A stretch of DNA of 64,000 nt from Euzebyella saccharophila. GTDB taxonomy: Bacteria > Bacteroidota > Bacteroidia > Flavobacteriales > Flavobacteriaceae. A model generated the notes under the pieces. The model saw only the letters and a program-made list of their open reading frames with translations, ran no database searches and was not told the DNA's origin. Location of the stretch: the NCBI RefSeq assembly GCF_014855495.1, contig NZ_JACYFJ010000005.1, positions 62,001 to 126,000 of the forward strand, in the 5' to 3' direction. How positions within the stretch are numbered: position 1 is the first letter of the stretch; every line of letters starts with the position of its first letter. The translations under genes and the position numbers were made by a program. Shown in pieces: positions 51,021-61,392 of the stretch.

Positions 51021-54000
51021 TTAATTACCTATTGTTCTGCTTAGCTCTCCCTTATTGGTGAATAAGTCAATTTTTTCAATATGCTCATTTAATTGAATAG
51101 TTCTAGTTGATTGCGATTGGAAGGTGTTCCCATAATAGAATTCAATTAACCTCTTGCTGCCATTTTTGTATGCCACCTTAGCCTTAACTTCATTTGGTTT
51201 GACTCTCAGGCTCTTAGTTATATTATTTCTGTTGGCCTTGAAAATCTTTAAGGAGTCGTTATTTTGGGAAGCAATAATAATGTTAGTGTCATTTTTGGTG
51301 TTCAAGTGAACCAGACTTTTGCCATCACCAGGAACAAAAAACTGCGATTCTGCAAGAGAAACGGTTTTAAATTGTCCTTGCCCTTTATTTATTAAAACAA
51401 CTCCTACCAAGGCATCTGCGGGACCTTGTTGTACTTCCATACCAAAATCATTACCAATTAACATCAAGTCCATTAGGGTGTCATCATTCACATCATAGGG
51501 TAGAATACCAAAAATTGGTGCGAGTTGTGCAGATACTGGAAGAGAATGCATTTTAAATTTGCCATCACCCAAGTTTTCTATCCAAGAGCTCTTCATGTAA
51601 TTCAATGAAAGTACTTTTGCATCATTAAGTAAACCATCTGAAAACATTTCTGGTAGGGTTGATTCTCCAAACTCCCCAAACGAATTGAATTTTTTCCTAA
51701 TTCCTACATATTGCTTGGTCACGTCTTGCCACGGATGGTACAGATACTCCTTTTTTGTACCTATGCTATCTCTCAAAAAATATGAAATAAGAGGGTCTAT
51801 AGATCCATTATTGTCCAAATCCTTGGCATAGACTTTTACTGGCTCTTGAGGTGTGGCCTTAAAGTTGATATTTTCTCCCACATTACCGGCTATATAATCC
51901 ATATCTCCGTCATTATCTAAATCTACAGCAGCAAGACTGTTCCACCAACCCGAATGATCAGCAATACCAGAATCTTCGGTAATTTCAATCAATGCCCCTT
52001 TATTGTTTCTAAACAATCTTAAAGGAGCCCATTCAGATGCAAGTATTAAATCTGGCCAATTATCATTATTAAAATCTGTCCATAAGGCATCGCTAATAAG
52101 GCCTGGTCTTACTAGTTGTTTTGATACTTTGGCCGTTGCATCAACAAATTTAGGTGTGCCATTGGCGCTTTCATTTTTTAGAATGTAGGATCGATCAGCC
52201 ATTGGATATGCAAAAGGAAGTACCCGGCTTCCTATAAATAAATCCAAATCTCCGTCTCTATCATAATCCGCGGCCTTTACGGAAGATGCATTGCTTGTAA
52301 GCGTTGGTAGCGCAGTATCTGTTTGCTCAAAATTGCCCTTTCCATCGTTTATCAATAAAACATCTTGATAATAAATATGTTTTTCAGGGTACTGTGCACA
52401 GCCCCTCGCTATATATAAGTCTAAATCCCCATCATTATCAGCATCGAACAAAAGGGTTCCCGCATCCTCCTCCTCAAGATTTTCCGAAGTTTTGTAGGCT
52501 ACTTCTTGTTGAAGAAAAGTGCCATTGTCTTGTTGGATAAACCATTTTTCCTTAAAATTTCTACTTGAAGCGACAAACATATCATCCAACCCATCGCCAT
52601 TAATATCGCCAACGGACAATGCGGGGCCATATTGCGAAAATTTATGGGGCAAGGTTCTCTGAAAGTTAAAGTCAATAAAATCAATATCCCTACTAAAGTG
52701 TTTAAGGTTTACGGTATCCGAAACTTTCGTAAATAGAGGGGTTGACTTTGGGGCACTGTTTTTTTGGTTTTGTATATTATTAGGATTATATGTGATTTGG
52801 TAGATGCTATCAGCTTCTATTTCATAATATGTTTGTTTTTTTGTATTGGGCCAAGTTATAATAACACTATCTACTTTCAGTCTCCGGCCCAAGCCAAAGT
52901 GCAAATTACTCTCCGGTTGCGACAAATAGCCTCTACCCGAGAGTAGTGTTTTTTTCTGCCTAATGCTATCCATAAAAATCTCAACAGTTGAGCCTATGGC
53001 TTGCCTATTAATTTTTTCTCCAATCAGCTTTATCCTTACATAATGATTGATGTTCTCTCCTGAATTGGATTTATTTTCTAATAACAGTGCATTACTATTA
53101 ATGTTGTTGACAACAAGGTCAAGATCACCATCGTTATCTAAATCTCCATAAGCGGCACCACTGGAATAAGTAGGGAAGTTGAGACCCCAAGAATCGGTAA
53201 CATCGGTAAATTCTAAATTACCCTCATTCTGAAACATGAAGTTGGGTATCTTAATTTCTGGAATTGCCTCAATTAATTTTTCCTTACTTACAAGTCTGCT
53301 AGCTGTTGATCTAAAATCCCCAAAATCTCGGTCAGTTACATCTTTTGGAAAACCATTGGTAATGAACAAATCTTGTAGACCATCATTATCATAATCGGCA
53401 AATAGGGGAGTCCAGCTCCAATCTGTCTCTTTTACATTGCTATGCATTGCAATTTCACCAAAAATGGGGAGGCCTGTTTCTGGATTTATACCATGGCTTG
53501 TTTGCAAGGTATTGCGAGTGTATTGCTTTTCGTAATCGTATTTTTTGGTAAAAATTTCTTTTTGGTAACTACTTGGACCTTGAAAGAGCTTTTTTCTCTT
53601 GTTGTAGTACGGCTGCATTTCTGTGGTGTACAGTTCTAAAGACCCGTTATTGTCAATGTCCGCAATATCGCTACCCATAGAGGAAAGGCTAAAATGTTTG
53701 AACATATCCCTGGCTCTATTGGTAAATGTTCCATCTTGATTATTGATGTACAATAGATCATTACTTAAAAAATCATTGGCAACATAGATATCTGGCCAAC
53801 CGTCCTCATTAAAATCATTAATTACCGTACTATGACTATACCCATGATACCTAATTCCAGCCTTGTCCGATACATTGATGAAAACTTGTTGTTGAAGGCT
53901 ATCATTATACGTGTTTTCATATAATCTATCCTTGCTCATAGAGGTGCCATCATCTTCAAGAGGTCTAAATTCAGTGGGGTCAATTCCTTCTATCCTGTTT

Positions 54001-54593
54001 ACGCCTATGAACAAATCTAAATCACCATCCCTATCGTAATCAAAAAACTGGGCGTGGGAAGAATATGTATCATCGTCAAGACCAAATGATTCAGATAATT
54101 CTTTAAATACCGGTATGCCACTATCGTTATTTCCCTGATTTATGTACAACAGGTTTTTGCGTCTGGAGTCTTGCTTTCTAAAGGTATTACAAACATAAAT
54201 ATCCAATTTTCCATCAGCGTTAACATCCACCAAAGTAACGCCGGAAGACCATAGTAGGGAATCAGTTTTCTGAATTTTTGAGAGACTTGATATATCTTCA
54301 AACTTTAAATTTCCCTTATTTAGAAATAGTTTATTTGCTACCTGATTTCCAGCAAAAAATATATCATCCTGCCCATCACCATTTAAATCACCTAAGGCCA
54401 CACCTGCGCCATTATAAACAAATTCGTTGTCGATTATATTAATAGAGTCATTTTCAGCCAATTGATTGTTGAATAGTAAACCTGACACTTGGGAATCAAC
54501 TTGTACAAATTTGGATACTGGCTTTTTTTCCTCACAATTAATGAGCAAAAGAGCAAATAGACCAAGAGCTGGAAAATAGCTGATATATTTCAT
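51021..54593 (-). CDS. Large FG-GAP/VCBS and ASPIC/UnbV lipoprotein, SusD-associated
   Basis: 1,190 residues with lipobox LLINC (Cys20). I count fourteen Ca-binding DxNxDG-type FG-GAP motifs: seven before the ASPIC/UnbV domain (about 545-585, with SGRGYLSQPESNLHFGLG) and seven after it. The first lies at about 69 (DLNGDGQDD) and the last is DVNDDTLMD. Seven plus seven suggests two seven-bladed beta-propellers around the ASPIC domain. Proteins like this are common next to SusC/SusD pairs in Flavobacteriaceae; they are probably surface-exposed and may bind glycan. A terminator separates it from susD, so it can be expressed at a lower level. Confidence 0.88.
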   Translation of the reverse strand: MKYISYFPALGLFALLLINCEEKKPVSKFVQVDSQVSGLLFNNQLAENDSINIIDNEFVYNGAGVALGDLNGDGQDDIFFAGNQVANKLFLNKGNLKFEDISSLSKIQKTDSLLWSSGVTLVDVNADGKLDIYVCNTFRKQDSRRKNLLYINQGNNDSGIPVFKELSESFGLDDDTYSSHAQFFDYDRDGDLDLFIGVNRIEGIDPTEFRPLEDDGTSMSKDRLYENTYNDSLQQQVFINVSDKAGIRYHGYSHSTVINDFNEDGWPDIYVANDFLSNDLLYINNQDGTFTNRARDMFKHFSLSSMGSDIADIDNNGSLELYTTEMQPYYNKRKKLFQGPSSYQKEIFTKKYDYEKQYTRNTLQTSHGINPETGLPIFGEIAMHSNVKETDWSWTPLFADYDNDGLQDLFITNGFPKDVTDRDFGDFRSTASRLVSKEKLIEAIPEIKIPNFMFQNEGNLEFTDVTDSWGLNFPTYSSGAAYGDLDNDGDLDLVVNNINSNALLLENKSNSGENINHYVRIKLIGEKINRQAIGSTVEIFMDSIRQKKTLLSGRGYLSQPESNLHFGLGRRLKVDSVIITWPNTKKQTYYEIEADSIYQITYNPNNIQNQKNSAPKSTPLFTKVSDTVNLKHFSRDIDFIDFNFQRTLPHKFSQYGPALSVGDINGDGLDDMFVASSRNFKEKWFIQQDNGTFLQQEVAYKTSENLEEEDAGTLLFDADNDGDLDLYIARGCAQYPEKHIYYQDVLLINDGKGNFEQTDTALPTLTSNASSVKAADYDRDGDLDLFIGSRVLPFAYPMADRSYILKNESANGTPKFVDATAKVSKQLVRPGLISDALWTDFNNDNWPDLILASEWAPLRLFRNNKGALIEITEDSGIADHSGWWNSLAAVDLDNDGDMDYIAGNVGENINFKATPQEPVKVYAKDLDNNGSIDPLISYFLRDSIGTKKEYLYHPWQDVTKQYVGIRKKFNSFGEFGESTLPEMFSDGLLNDAKVLSLNYMKSSWIENLGDGKFKMHSLPVSAQLAPIFGILPYDVNDDTLMDLMLIGNDFGMEVQQGPADALVGVVLINKGQGQFKTVSLAESQFFVPGDGKSLVHLNTKNDTNIIIASQNNDSLKIFKANRNNITKSLRVKPNEVKAKVAYKNGSKRLIEFYYGNTFQSQSTRTIQLNEHIEKIDLFTNKGELSRTIGN

Positions 54594-54662
54594 GTAATTG
54601 AAATTAAATAATTAGGTAGATAGTCCTGTAGGACAAATATGAAAGAACTAAGGTTAAGAAAC

Positions 54663-54690
54663 AAAAAAAGCCGCTCTCAAGAGAGCAGCT
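54663..54690 (-). terminator. Terminator between susD and the FG-GAP lipoprotein gene
   Basis: On the minus strand arms AGCTGCTCTC and GAGAGCGGCT (54690-54669, one mismatch) are followed by TTTTTTT. It lies 22 bases after the susD stop. Confidence 0.85.
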
Positions 54691-54711
54691 TTAGTTGATT
54701 TAAGAATTATT

Positions 54712-56457
54712 TTAATACCCCGGATTCTGAGTTAGAACTCCAGGTTGTAAATCTAATTGAGTTTGTGGTATTGCCCTATACTCATCTTTACCGGGGGTAA
54801 ATTGAGCTCCTGAATAGGCGCTTTGCAAATACTGCACTTCGTAGTCCAAGTATTCATTGATCTCTTGATCAGCAATTCCCCATCGAACCAAATCAAAAAA
54901 TCTGTGGCCTTCTCCCGAAAGTTCAAGTTTTCTTTCAAAATATACCGCCTCTCTTGCAGATTCGGGAGTTGCAAATTGAGATTCAGGGTATTCAGCGATT
55001 ACATAATTAGCTGCGTCAGAACCATCATCATTCTTAATCCAGAATTCTGAGTTAGCAGCCCTTTCTCTAACCATATTAACATAGGTACGAGCTTGTTCCA
55101 AACTTCCTGCTTCTATTTCTGCTTCCGCAGCCATTAAAAGTACATCAGCATAACGAATGATAGGATAATTCATGGTAGCGTAACCCCTTGTCCATGAGCT
55201 GGTATCAGTAAATGATCCATCTTGACCGGCGTAATAAACAAATTTCTTGGGAGAATAAGGCCCCCCATAGCTTTGCACTCGAATCCAAGCTTGCCCTGGA
55301 TGTGGTTTCCAACCCAAATAAGGAATATCTCTTCTACCAACGGAAAAGTCAATTCTTGGGTCTAAAGGACCGCTATCGGGAGTAAAAGCTTCTGTAGATG
55401 CAATTCCCATATCGGTAACAAGTTCATTTTCTGGATCTCTATAAGACTTGTCAAGAAGCGGTAGTCCCTCCGCAGTAGTTCTAAACGAGTTTGCTAATTC
55501 AAAGCTAGGTTGAAAGAAACCACAGCAATCCCCTGGACCTTCAACTCCAGTAAGATATGGATAGTTCAAATCGTCAAACCAGTTAGCATTACGTACACTA
55601 CCGGTAGCGTTGGAAGATTCTACATCCATAATTGTTTCATTATGGTTATCATTCTCTGCATTGAAAATCTCTGGGTAACTGGGCAGCAAAGCAAACTTTT
55701 CTCCATTATAATTTACCCCGTTTGCAATAAAATCGTCGAACCATTCTTTGGCCTCGGCGTATTTACCTTGGTATAATTTAGCCTTACCCATATATGCCGC
55801 CGCCGCCCATTTATTTACTCTTCCGGCATCGGTTTGAACTGACAAATTATCATAGGCAAATTGAAAATCAGCTTCAATTTGAGCCCAAGCATCACCGTTA
55901 TTTGGAATTTCGGGAATTTCTTCAGTAGGTACATTTTCGTCAAAAACAACGATGTTGTTAAATTGTTTCTTTAAATCGAAATAAAAGTGCCCTCTGAGCA
56001 TTCGCGCTTGAGCTCTTACACTAGTGGCTTTCTCAGTGGTAAGCGCATCTAGGTTTTCTTCAACAGTTCTTAAAACTACATTACAACGATTGACACCTTC
56101 ATAACGAGCATTCCATAATTCATTGATTTCAGCGAATGTGGCATCAGCTTGAAACCTTTGAAAGGTTGCAAGGTTTGCTCCGTCACCTGGATCGGTTCCT
56201 TTATTTGCATCTCCGCCCAAAATTGATCCAGTTAGCCAGTTGTTAGGTGTTGAACCCCTGTTTCCTGTTAATGCACCATTTAGCATTGAATATGCACCTA
56301 TTAAGAGGCCGTCAATTCCATCAGCAGTACTTACCTGTGCATCAGCCAGCACGCCTGTAGGAGGAACCTCTAGAAACTCATCGCTACAAGATAGAATAAG
56401 TCCAAGCATTAGCGCAAAAACAATTATTAGCCTATTTGTATTTTTATCTGTTTTCAT
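54712..56457 (-). CDS. SusD/RagB-family outer-membrane glycan-binding lipoprotein
   Basis: 581 residues with lipobox ILSCS (Cys24) directly followed by DEFLEVPPTG, the classic SusD start. TPR-like helices include YEGVNRCNVVLRTVEE, MLRGHFYFDLKK and AAYMGKAKLYQGKYAEAKEWFDD, and the C terminus has the characteristic YFERKLELSGEGHRFFDLVRWG and IPQTQLDLQPGVLTQNPGY. SusD covers the SusC pore and captures the substrate. It follows susC by 51 bases. Confidence 0.95.
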   Translation of the reverse strand: MKTDKNTNRLIIVFALMLGLILSCSDEFLEVPPTGVLADAQVSTADGIDGLLIGAYSMLNGALTGNRGSTPNNWLTGSILGGDANKGTDPGDGANLATFQRFQADATFAEINELWNARYEGVNRCNVVLRTVEENLDALTTEKATSVRAQARMLRGHFYFDLKKQFNNIVVFDENVPTEEIPEIPNNGDAWAQIEADFQFAYDNLSVQTDAGRVNKWAAAAYMGKAKLYQGKYAEAKEWFDDFIANGVNYNGEKFALLPSYPEIFNAENDNHNETIMDVESSNATGSVRNANWFDDLNYPYLTGVEGPGDCCGFFQPSFELANSFRTTAEGLPLLDKSYRDPENELVTDMGIASTEAFTPDSGPLDPRIDFSVGRRDIPYLGWKPHPGQAWIRVQSYGGPYSPKKFVYYAGQDGSFTDTSSWTRGYATMNYPIIRYADVLLMAAEAEIEAGSLEQARTYVNMVRERAANSEFWIKNDDGSDAANYVIAEYPESQFATPESAREAVYFERKLELSGEGHRFFDLVRWGIADQEINEYLDYEVQYLQSAYSGAQFTPGKDEYRAIPQTQLDLQPGVLTQNPGY

Positions 56458-56508
56458 AACTTTTTTCTATATATCGTTTTACAATTGATATTATCATCTT
56501 CTTAAAAT

Positions 56509-59500
56509 TTAAATTCCAATTTCAAAGTTGATTAAATATTGGGGGGAAACAGGATAATTACCAATGTCTATACCGAAATTAGTATCAACGCCACCTCCAA
56601 CTCCTGGGTCGATACCTCCATAGTTGGTAATAGTCCAAATATTGTTAGCGGCCAGACCTATTTTTAATTTAGTCAAACCCAATCTTTCCGTCAATTCTCT
56701 AAAATCGTATGATAGACCTATGCGTTGTAAGCGCACATAGGTTCCGTCTTCTACATACCACGAATTACCCACAGTATTTGTACTAAAATTAGAGGCACTT
56801 TCCCATCTGGGCGCTACTGCGTTATTACCTAGTTCTGGTGTCCATGATTTAAAAGCGGCAGTACCTTTGGCCGCTCCTTCAAAAGTACCATAGAAATCAG
56901 TGTACCATTTAGTTTGATTCCAAATCTCATTACCTATTGAGGTGTACCAAAATGTCTCAAATTCTAATTGCTTGTATTTTAGATTAAGAGTTAGACCTCC
57001 CGTAAAATCAGGTACAGGGCTACCCAAAAATTTTCTGTCGTCTGGAGTTATTCTTCCATCTCCATTAACATCCTCATATTTAAACCTTCCTAAACCTTGT
57101 CCGTCTTGCGCTGGTAAAGTTTCTCCTTCATCATTGACATAAACGTTGGCGTCAACCTCGGCCTGTGAATTAAAATAACCTATAACATTATATCCGTAGA
57201 AAGCTGATAAAGATTGGCCAACGGCATTTCTAGTTGCTCGTATATCCCTTACAGCAGGGCCATCAAAAAAATCTAATCCAGGTGCAAGGGATACAATCTC
57301 ATTATTTAAGAATGCCGCCGTTACACTGGCTTCAAAGGTAAAGTCATCAGCTAAATTTCCTCTTCCTATGATTTCAAAATCTATTCCTTTATTGGACATT
57401 TTTGCTATGTTAACCGAAGGGGCCGCCGCAAAATTTCCTGTTACTCCAGGAAGAGGCAATTGATAAAGTAGGTCTTCTGTATCTTTCTTCCACCAATCGA
57501 GGATAAACTCAAGTCTGTTATTAAATAGGCTTAAGTCAAAACCGATGTTTGTACTAGTACTTGTCTCCCACTTTGCATTAGGATTTCCAATACGGCTAGC
57601 AGCAAACCCTTCATCTGCACCGGAAGCTTGGCCAGTAGTTTGATAAAATGTACCTCCTCTGTCAGATGCGTAAAGTGAGTATTGGTTATTTGGATTAACA
57701 TTGTTTGAGTTACCCATTTGGCCCCATCCACCACGAATTTTCAGGTCGGAAATAATATCTTGGTTTTGTAAAAATGGTTCTGCAATAACTCTCCAGGCAC
57801 CTGATACAGCAGGAAATACCCCATATCTATTATTGCCACCAAATCGGGAGGCACCATCTCTACGTAGAACGCCTGTAAGGTAGTATTTCTCATCAAAATT
57901 ATAATCGAGTTTGCCAAAAATCGAATAAAAATTTACTCCCTTAAATTGGCTACTGTTGACTACTGGATTTTGTACAACACTCAGGCTTTGGAAATCTACA
58001 TCAGTCGAAAACGGATTAGTACCAGAACCATTGATGTTTCTACCTTTTCCTGTATTTAAAGCTTCTACACCAGCCAATGCTTTAATTCGATGTTTCCCAA
58101 ATGTCTTATCGTAACTAGCAGTATTGGTAAAAGTCCATCCAAAAAAGTAGCTACTTCCTTCACTAAAACCATTATTTGCCTGTGGCTCGGCATCTCCAAG
58201 ATATCTATAACTGTATGACACATAATGTGAATTATTATAGGTTCCACCAAGGCTTGAGCGTAGCGTTAAACCATCGATAGGTTTTAATAGAACGTATACG
58301 TTACCGGTTCCCCCAATTCCATAGGCCTGATCATTTCCATCATCGTTTTTCAAAACTCTTACAGGGTTTCTAGGGTTACCGAAACCGGCAGCTTTAGTAC
58401 TTGCAAAACTGCCAAATTCATCATAGACAGGTATTATCTGCGACATACGAATGGCATCGGTAATACGCGATTCGTCATCAGCTCCACCAATGCCACCTTC
58501 ACCACCGAACCCTCCTGTAACGGATCTATAGGTAACTTGAAAGTTTTCTCCAATACTGAGCCATGGAGCAATATCCCATTCAGAATTAAATCTAGCCGTA
58601 TACCTTTCAAAATCATTATTCAATAATATACCAGCTTGAGTCTGACCTGATATACTTGAATAGAAGCGTCCATTATCGGTACCGCCATCAAAACCAACGG
58701 TGAACCTACTTATAGGTGCAATCCTAGTGATTTCTTTATACCAATTAGTTCCCGCCAAATTGGACTTGATCAAAAATGTATTCTCTGGGTCATTCTCATA
58801 GTTTTGTGCTATTTCTGCAAAATTAATTTCACTTGCTGAAACACCGTTCAGTCCGTCTGCATATAAGTACTCCGGTAATACTGGGGTAGGATTGGACCCA
58901 TATTGTGGATGATTGTAAACTACAGGGTCTCCGCTTACTGCGGCATTATTCTCGTACGCAATATGGGTATATCTGGCCTGGTCAAAGGGGCTCAATGTTT
59001 CTATTGCTCCATTGGAATTAGGGTCGCTGACACCGCTAGAAATGTTAATTGTCATTTCTGTTTTACGTTTACCTCTTGAACCGGATTTAGTTGTGTAAAC
59101 AACAACCCCGTTGGCAGCTCTAGCTCCATAAATAGAGGCAGCCGCCGCATCCTTAAGTACTGTGGTGGTAGCAATATCATCAGGGTTTAGAAACTCGGTA
59201 TTGCCAACAGGTAATCCATCAACGACATATAGAGGCTCATTACCTCCAAATGCACCAAACCCTCGAATTCTTATTTGGGATGTCGTCCCTGGTTGACCGT
59301 TTGTTAAAACAGTTACACCTGCTACCCTACCTTGTAATTGTTGTTCTACATTACCCGATGGTATGGCTGCTAATTTTTCAGCTTGTACAACTGAAACGGC
59401 TGCCGTGGTTTCTCGCTTAGTTTCTGTTTGATAACCGGTTACGACCACCTCTTCTAAGGCAGCTGCATCTTCTGCCAAGGTGATAGTAATCGTCGATTGT

Positions 59501-59838
59501 CCGTTGACGGTCACTTCTTGTGATTTGAAGCCTAAATAACTTATCACAAGAGTAGCTTGTGAATCTACTTCTAGACTGAAATTTCCATCGAAGTCGGTTT
59601 GGGTGCCATTTGTGGTTCCTTTTTCAAAAACGTTGGCTCCAGGAAGGGGAACACCCTCACTGTCTAGGACGGTTCCTGAAACGGTTGACTGAAAAATACT
59701 TACTGAAATTCTATTTTCAGGTTCGGGATTCGCTAGAGTCGCTTGGGACCCCAGCATTAAAATCGATAAAAGTCCTAATCCCGCGAGGGAGTTTTTTCCC
59801 TTGGACTTTAACGAATCATAAACGAGTTTTTGATTCAT
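56509..59838 (-). CDS. SusC/RagA-family TonB-linked outer-membrane transporter
   Basis: 1,109 residues. A long signal region ending near TLANPE is followed by a carboxypeptidase-D regulatory-like domain (about 50-130, STVSGTVLDSEGVPLPGANV), the TonB plug (about 135-245, with TTAAVSVVQAEKLAAIPSGN and IRIRGFGAFGGNEPLYVVDGLPVG) and a beta-barrel to the C-terminal strand YLINFEIGI. With SusD it imports an oligosaccharide or peptide across the outer membrane using TonB. No glycoside hydrolase, sigma/anti-sigma pair or hybrid sensor stands next to it, so the ligand is not indicated. Confidence 0.95.
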   Translation of the reverse strand: MNQKLVYDSLKSKGKNSLAGLGLLSILMLGSQATLANPEPENRISVSIFQSTVSGTVLDSEGVPLPGANVFEKGTTNGTQTDFDGNFSLEVDSQATLVISYLGFKSQEVTVNGQSTITITLAEDAAALEEVVVTGYQTETKRETTAAVSVVQAEKLAAIPSGNVEQQLQGRVAGVTVLTNGQPGTTSQIRIRGFGAFGGNEPLYVVDGLPVGNTEFLNPDDIATTTVLKDAAAASIYGARAANGVVVYTTKSGSRGKRKTEMTINISSGVSDPNSNGAIETLSPFDQARYTHIAYENNAAVSGDPVVYNHPQYGSNPTPVLPEYLYADGLNGVSASEINFAEIAQNYENDPENTFLIKSNLAGTNWYKEITRIAPISRFTVGFDGGTDNGRFYSSISGQTQAGILLNNDFERYTARFNSEWDIAPWLSIGENFQVTYRSVTGGFGGEGGIGGADDESRITDAIRMSQIIPVYDEFGSFASTKAAGFGNPRNPVRVLKNDDGNDQAYGIGGTGNVYVLLKPIDGLTLRSSLGGTYNNSHYVSYSYRYLGDAEPQANNGFSEGSSYFFGWTFTNTASYDKTFGKHRIKALAGVEALNTGKGRNINGSGTNPFSTDVDFQSLSVVQNPVVNSSQFKGVNFYSIFGKLDYNFDEKYYLTGVLRRDGASRFGGNNRYGVFPAVSGAWRVIAEPFLQNQDIISDLKIRGGWGQMGNSNNVNPNNQYSLYASDRGGTFYQTTGQASGADEGFAASRIGNPNAKWETSTSTNIGFDLSLFNNRLEFILDWWKKDTEDLLYQLPLPGVTGNFAAAPSVNIAKMSNKGIDFEIIGRGNLADDFTFEASVTAAFLNNEIVSLAPGLDFFDGPAVRDIRATRNAVGQSLSAFYGYNVIGYFNSQAEVDANVYVNDEGETLPAQDGQGLGRFKYEDVNGDGRITPDDRKFLGSPVPDFTGGLTLNLKYKQLEFETFWYTSIGNEIWNQTKWYTDFYGTFEGAAKGTAAFKSWTPELGNNAVAPRWESASNFSTNTVGNSWYVEDGTYVRLQRIGLSYDFRELTERLGLTKLKIGLAANNIWTITNYGGIDPGVGGGVDTNFGIDIGNYPVSPQYLINFEIGI

Positions 59839-60203
59839 AATAATTGTTGTTTGTTAGTTTTAATTGAATTGAGTTTTTACTGATTTTTCAAATTCTAGAC
59901 GACAGCAAGAGTTAAGAAAACCATAAAACAAGTGTAATGATAACAAAATTTTATGATAATTTAAGGTCGTTAATGTGAAAATGTAAATTTTTAAAAATAT
60001 GTTTTATACTTTTAAAAATTATGTGATTCTTTTAAATACCCGAATTTGTTGAGGTTATTGCAGTAAAAGACGTCCTAATTTGTCAATTTTAGTTTTAGGC
60101 TAATTCGGTTTGCAGTTTATATTTAAAACATATTTTCCTACATTTTTTAAATTTCTTACTTGTTGTTTTTGAGCCTAACTTTTTAAATAGAAGAAGGATG
60201 ATT
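59839..60203. other. AT-rich intergenic region upstream of susC
   Basis: 365 bases without a gene that I can support. It holds a perfect 11-base inverted repeat (AATTTTTAAAA at 59986-59996 and TTTTAAAAATT at 60010-60020, 13-base spacer) about 150-180 bases before the susC start. No clear TAnnTTTG element is seen on the minus strand. It probably contains the susC promoter and leader. Confidence 0.5.
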
Positions 60204-61385
60204 TTAGGGTGTTTTAGAGCAAATTAAGAAGGAAGTGGTAGCGTCCATTAGCTTAGTAAAGAAGATATAGTGGGAGCCTCCGTCCTGTATTTTGTGTTTG
60301 CTCCTTATTTCTTGAACTGATAGAGGAAAGTTTCTTGTGCTAATGTTGGCTTTTATTCCTTTTAGCTCTCTCTGAGATTTTCTATTGTATGGTAAGAACT
60401 TTTCAATTCTAAATCTTCTTCCAGGAAAGTGTATGATGTTTTCTGAAGTATAGAGGTGGCTATTCTCATGTAATTTGTGAATACCCAGTTGTTGACTGAT
60501 GATTTTGAAAGCACCGGATTTTAGAATTGCAGAATTTGGTTCATACAGATATTGTAACGGATTTGAAAATGTTGCCGTTGCTTCTTGTTCATCCTTATAG
60601 TCAAATTGAAATTGTTGTACGCCTTTTTTGTGAATGTTTACAGTCTCAATGGTGAGTTCTTTTAAAGCTTCTTTTTTAATTAACCATAAGAGTTCTTTGA
60701 CCTCATTTTCCACAGCCACAATATGAATCTCATGAACATTGGTGAGTTCTTTTAGTCCTAAACTAATATCTAAAAGCGGAGATGTCTTTATTAGTACTTG
60801 ATTGGATTTATTTAAAAGTAATTCTAGATTTTCGATTATATCAGGAGTGCAATCCTGTAACATAAAAACCTTCTTTTTTAAGGAATCTCTTCTGGATGGG
60901 TCAACGAAAATAGCATCAAATCGCTCTTTTGTCTCCCTCAAAAACTCTATTCCGTTTTTATTTAGGGAAATGATGTTGTTTGCTCCAAGTTCCTTAAAAT
61001 TATGACGTGCAATCACCGATAGATTTTCACTGATTTCACAATGGATTATTTTCTCAAATTTTTTACTGAAAAAGTAACTGTCTACACCCAATCCTCCGGT
61101 AAGGTCTACGAGTGATTTACCTCCTAAAATTTCGGCTTTGTATTTTGCCGTAATTTCAGAGGATGTTTGTTCAATATTAAGTTTGTTGGGGTAGTATATG
61201 TTGGCAGATTTTGACCAATGGGGAAGTTTTTTTTTAGTCTTGTGATATGCTTCAATTTGCTCAGCTAATTCTTTATTGGAAACATCCTCAAAAAGTGGTT
61301 TTTTTAGCAAAACCGACACAGTGTCAGTGTGTTTTGAATTTTTTATAAAATTCTGTACACCAGTCTTTAAAATATTAGTATTCAA
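60204..61385 (-). CDS. THUMP-like-domain class I SAM-dependent methyltransferase
   Basis: 393 residues. The start is TTG at 61385, eight bases after the preceding stop; no later ATG precedes the core fold. The SAM-binding region is SLVDLTGGLGVDSYFFSKKF (about 95-114) with an acidic second strand IHCEISE and FVDPSRRD, an Asp-Pro motif in place of the usual NPPY. The C-terminal domain with FPGRRFRIEKFLPYNRK and LKGIKANISTRNFP matches the THUMP-like domain. It probably methylates RNA, substrate unknown. It is 7 bases downstream of the AI-2E gene. Confidence 0.82.
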   Translation of the reverse strand: MNTNILKTGVQNFIKNSKHTDTVSVLLKKPLFEDVSNKELAEQIEAYHKTKKKLPHWSKSANIYYPNKLNIEQTSSEITAKYKAEILGGKSLVDLTGGLGVDSYFFSKKFEKIIHCEISENLSVIARHNFKELGANNIISLNKNGIEFLRETKERFDAIFVDPSRRDSLKKKVFMLQDCTPDIIENLELLLNKSNQVLIKTSPLLDISLGLKELTNVHEIHIVAVENEVKELLWLIKKEALKELTIETVNIHKKGVQQFQFDYKDEQEATATFSNPLQYLYEPNSAILKSGAFKIISQQLGIHKLHENSHLYTSENIIHFPGRRFRIEKFLPYNRKSQRELKGIKANISTRNFPLSVQEIRSKHKIQDGGSHYIFFTKLMDATTSFLICSKTP

Positions 61386-61392
61386 ATCTTAA

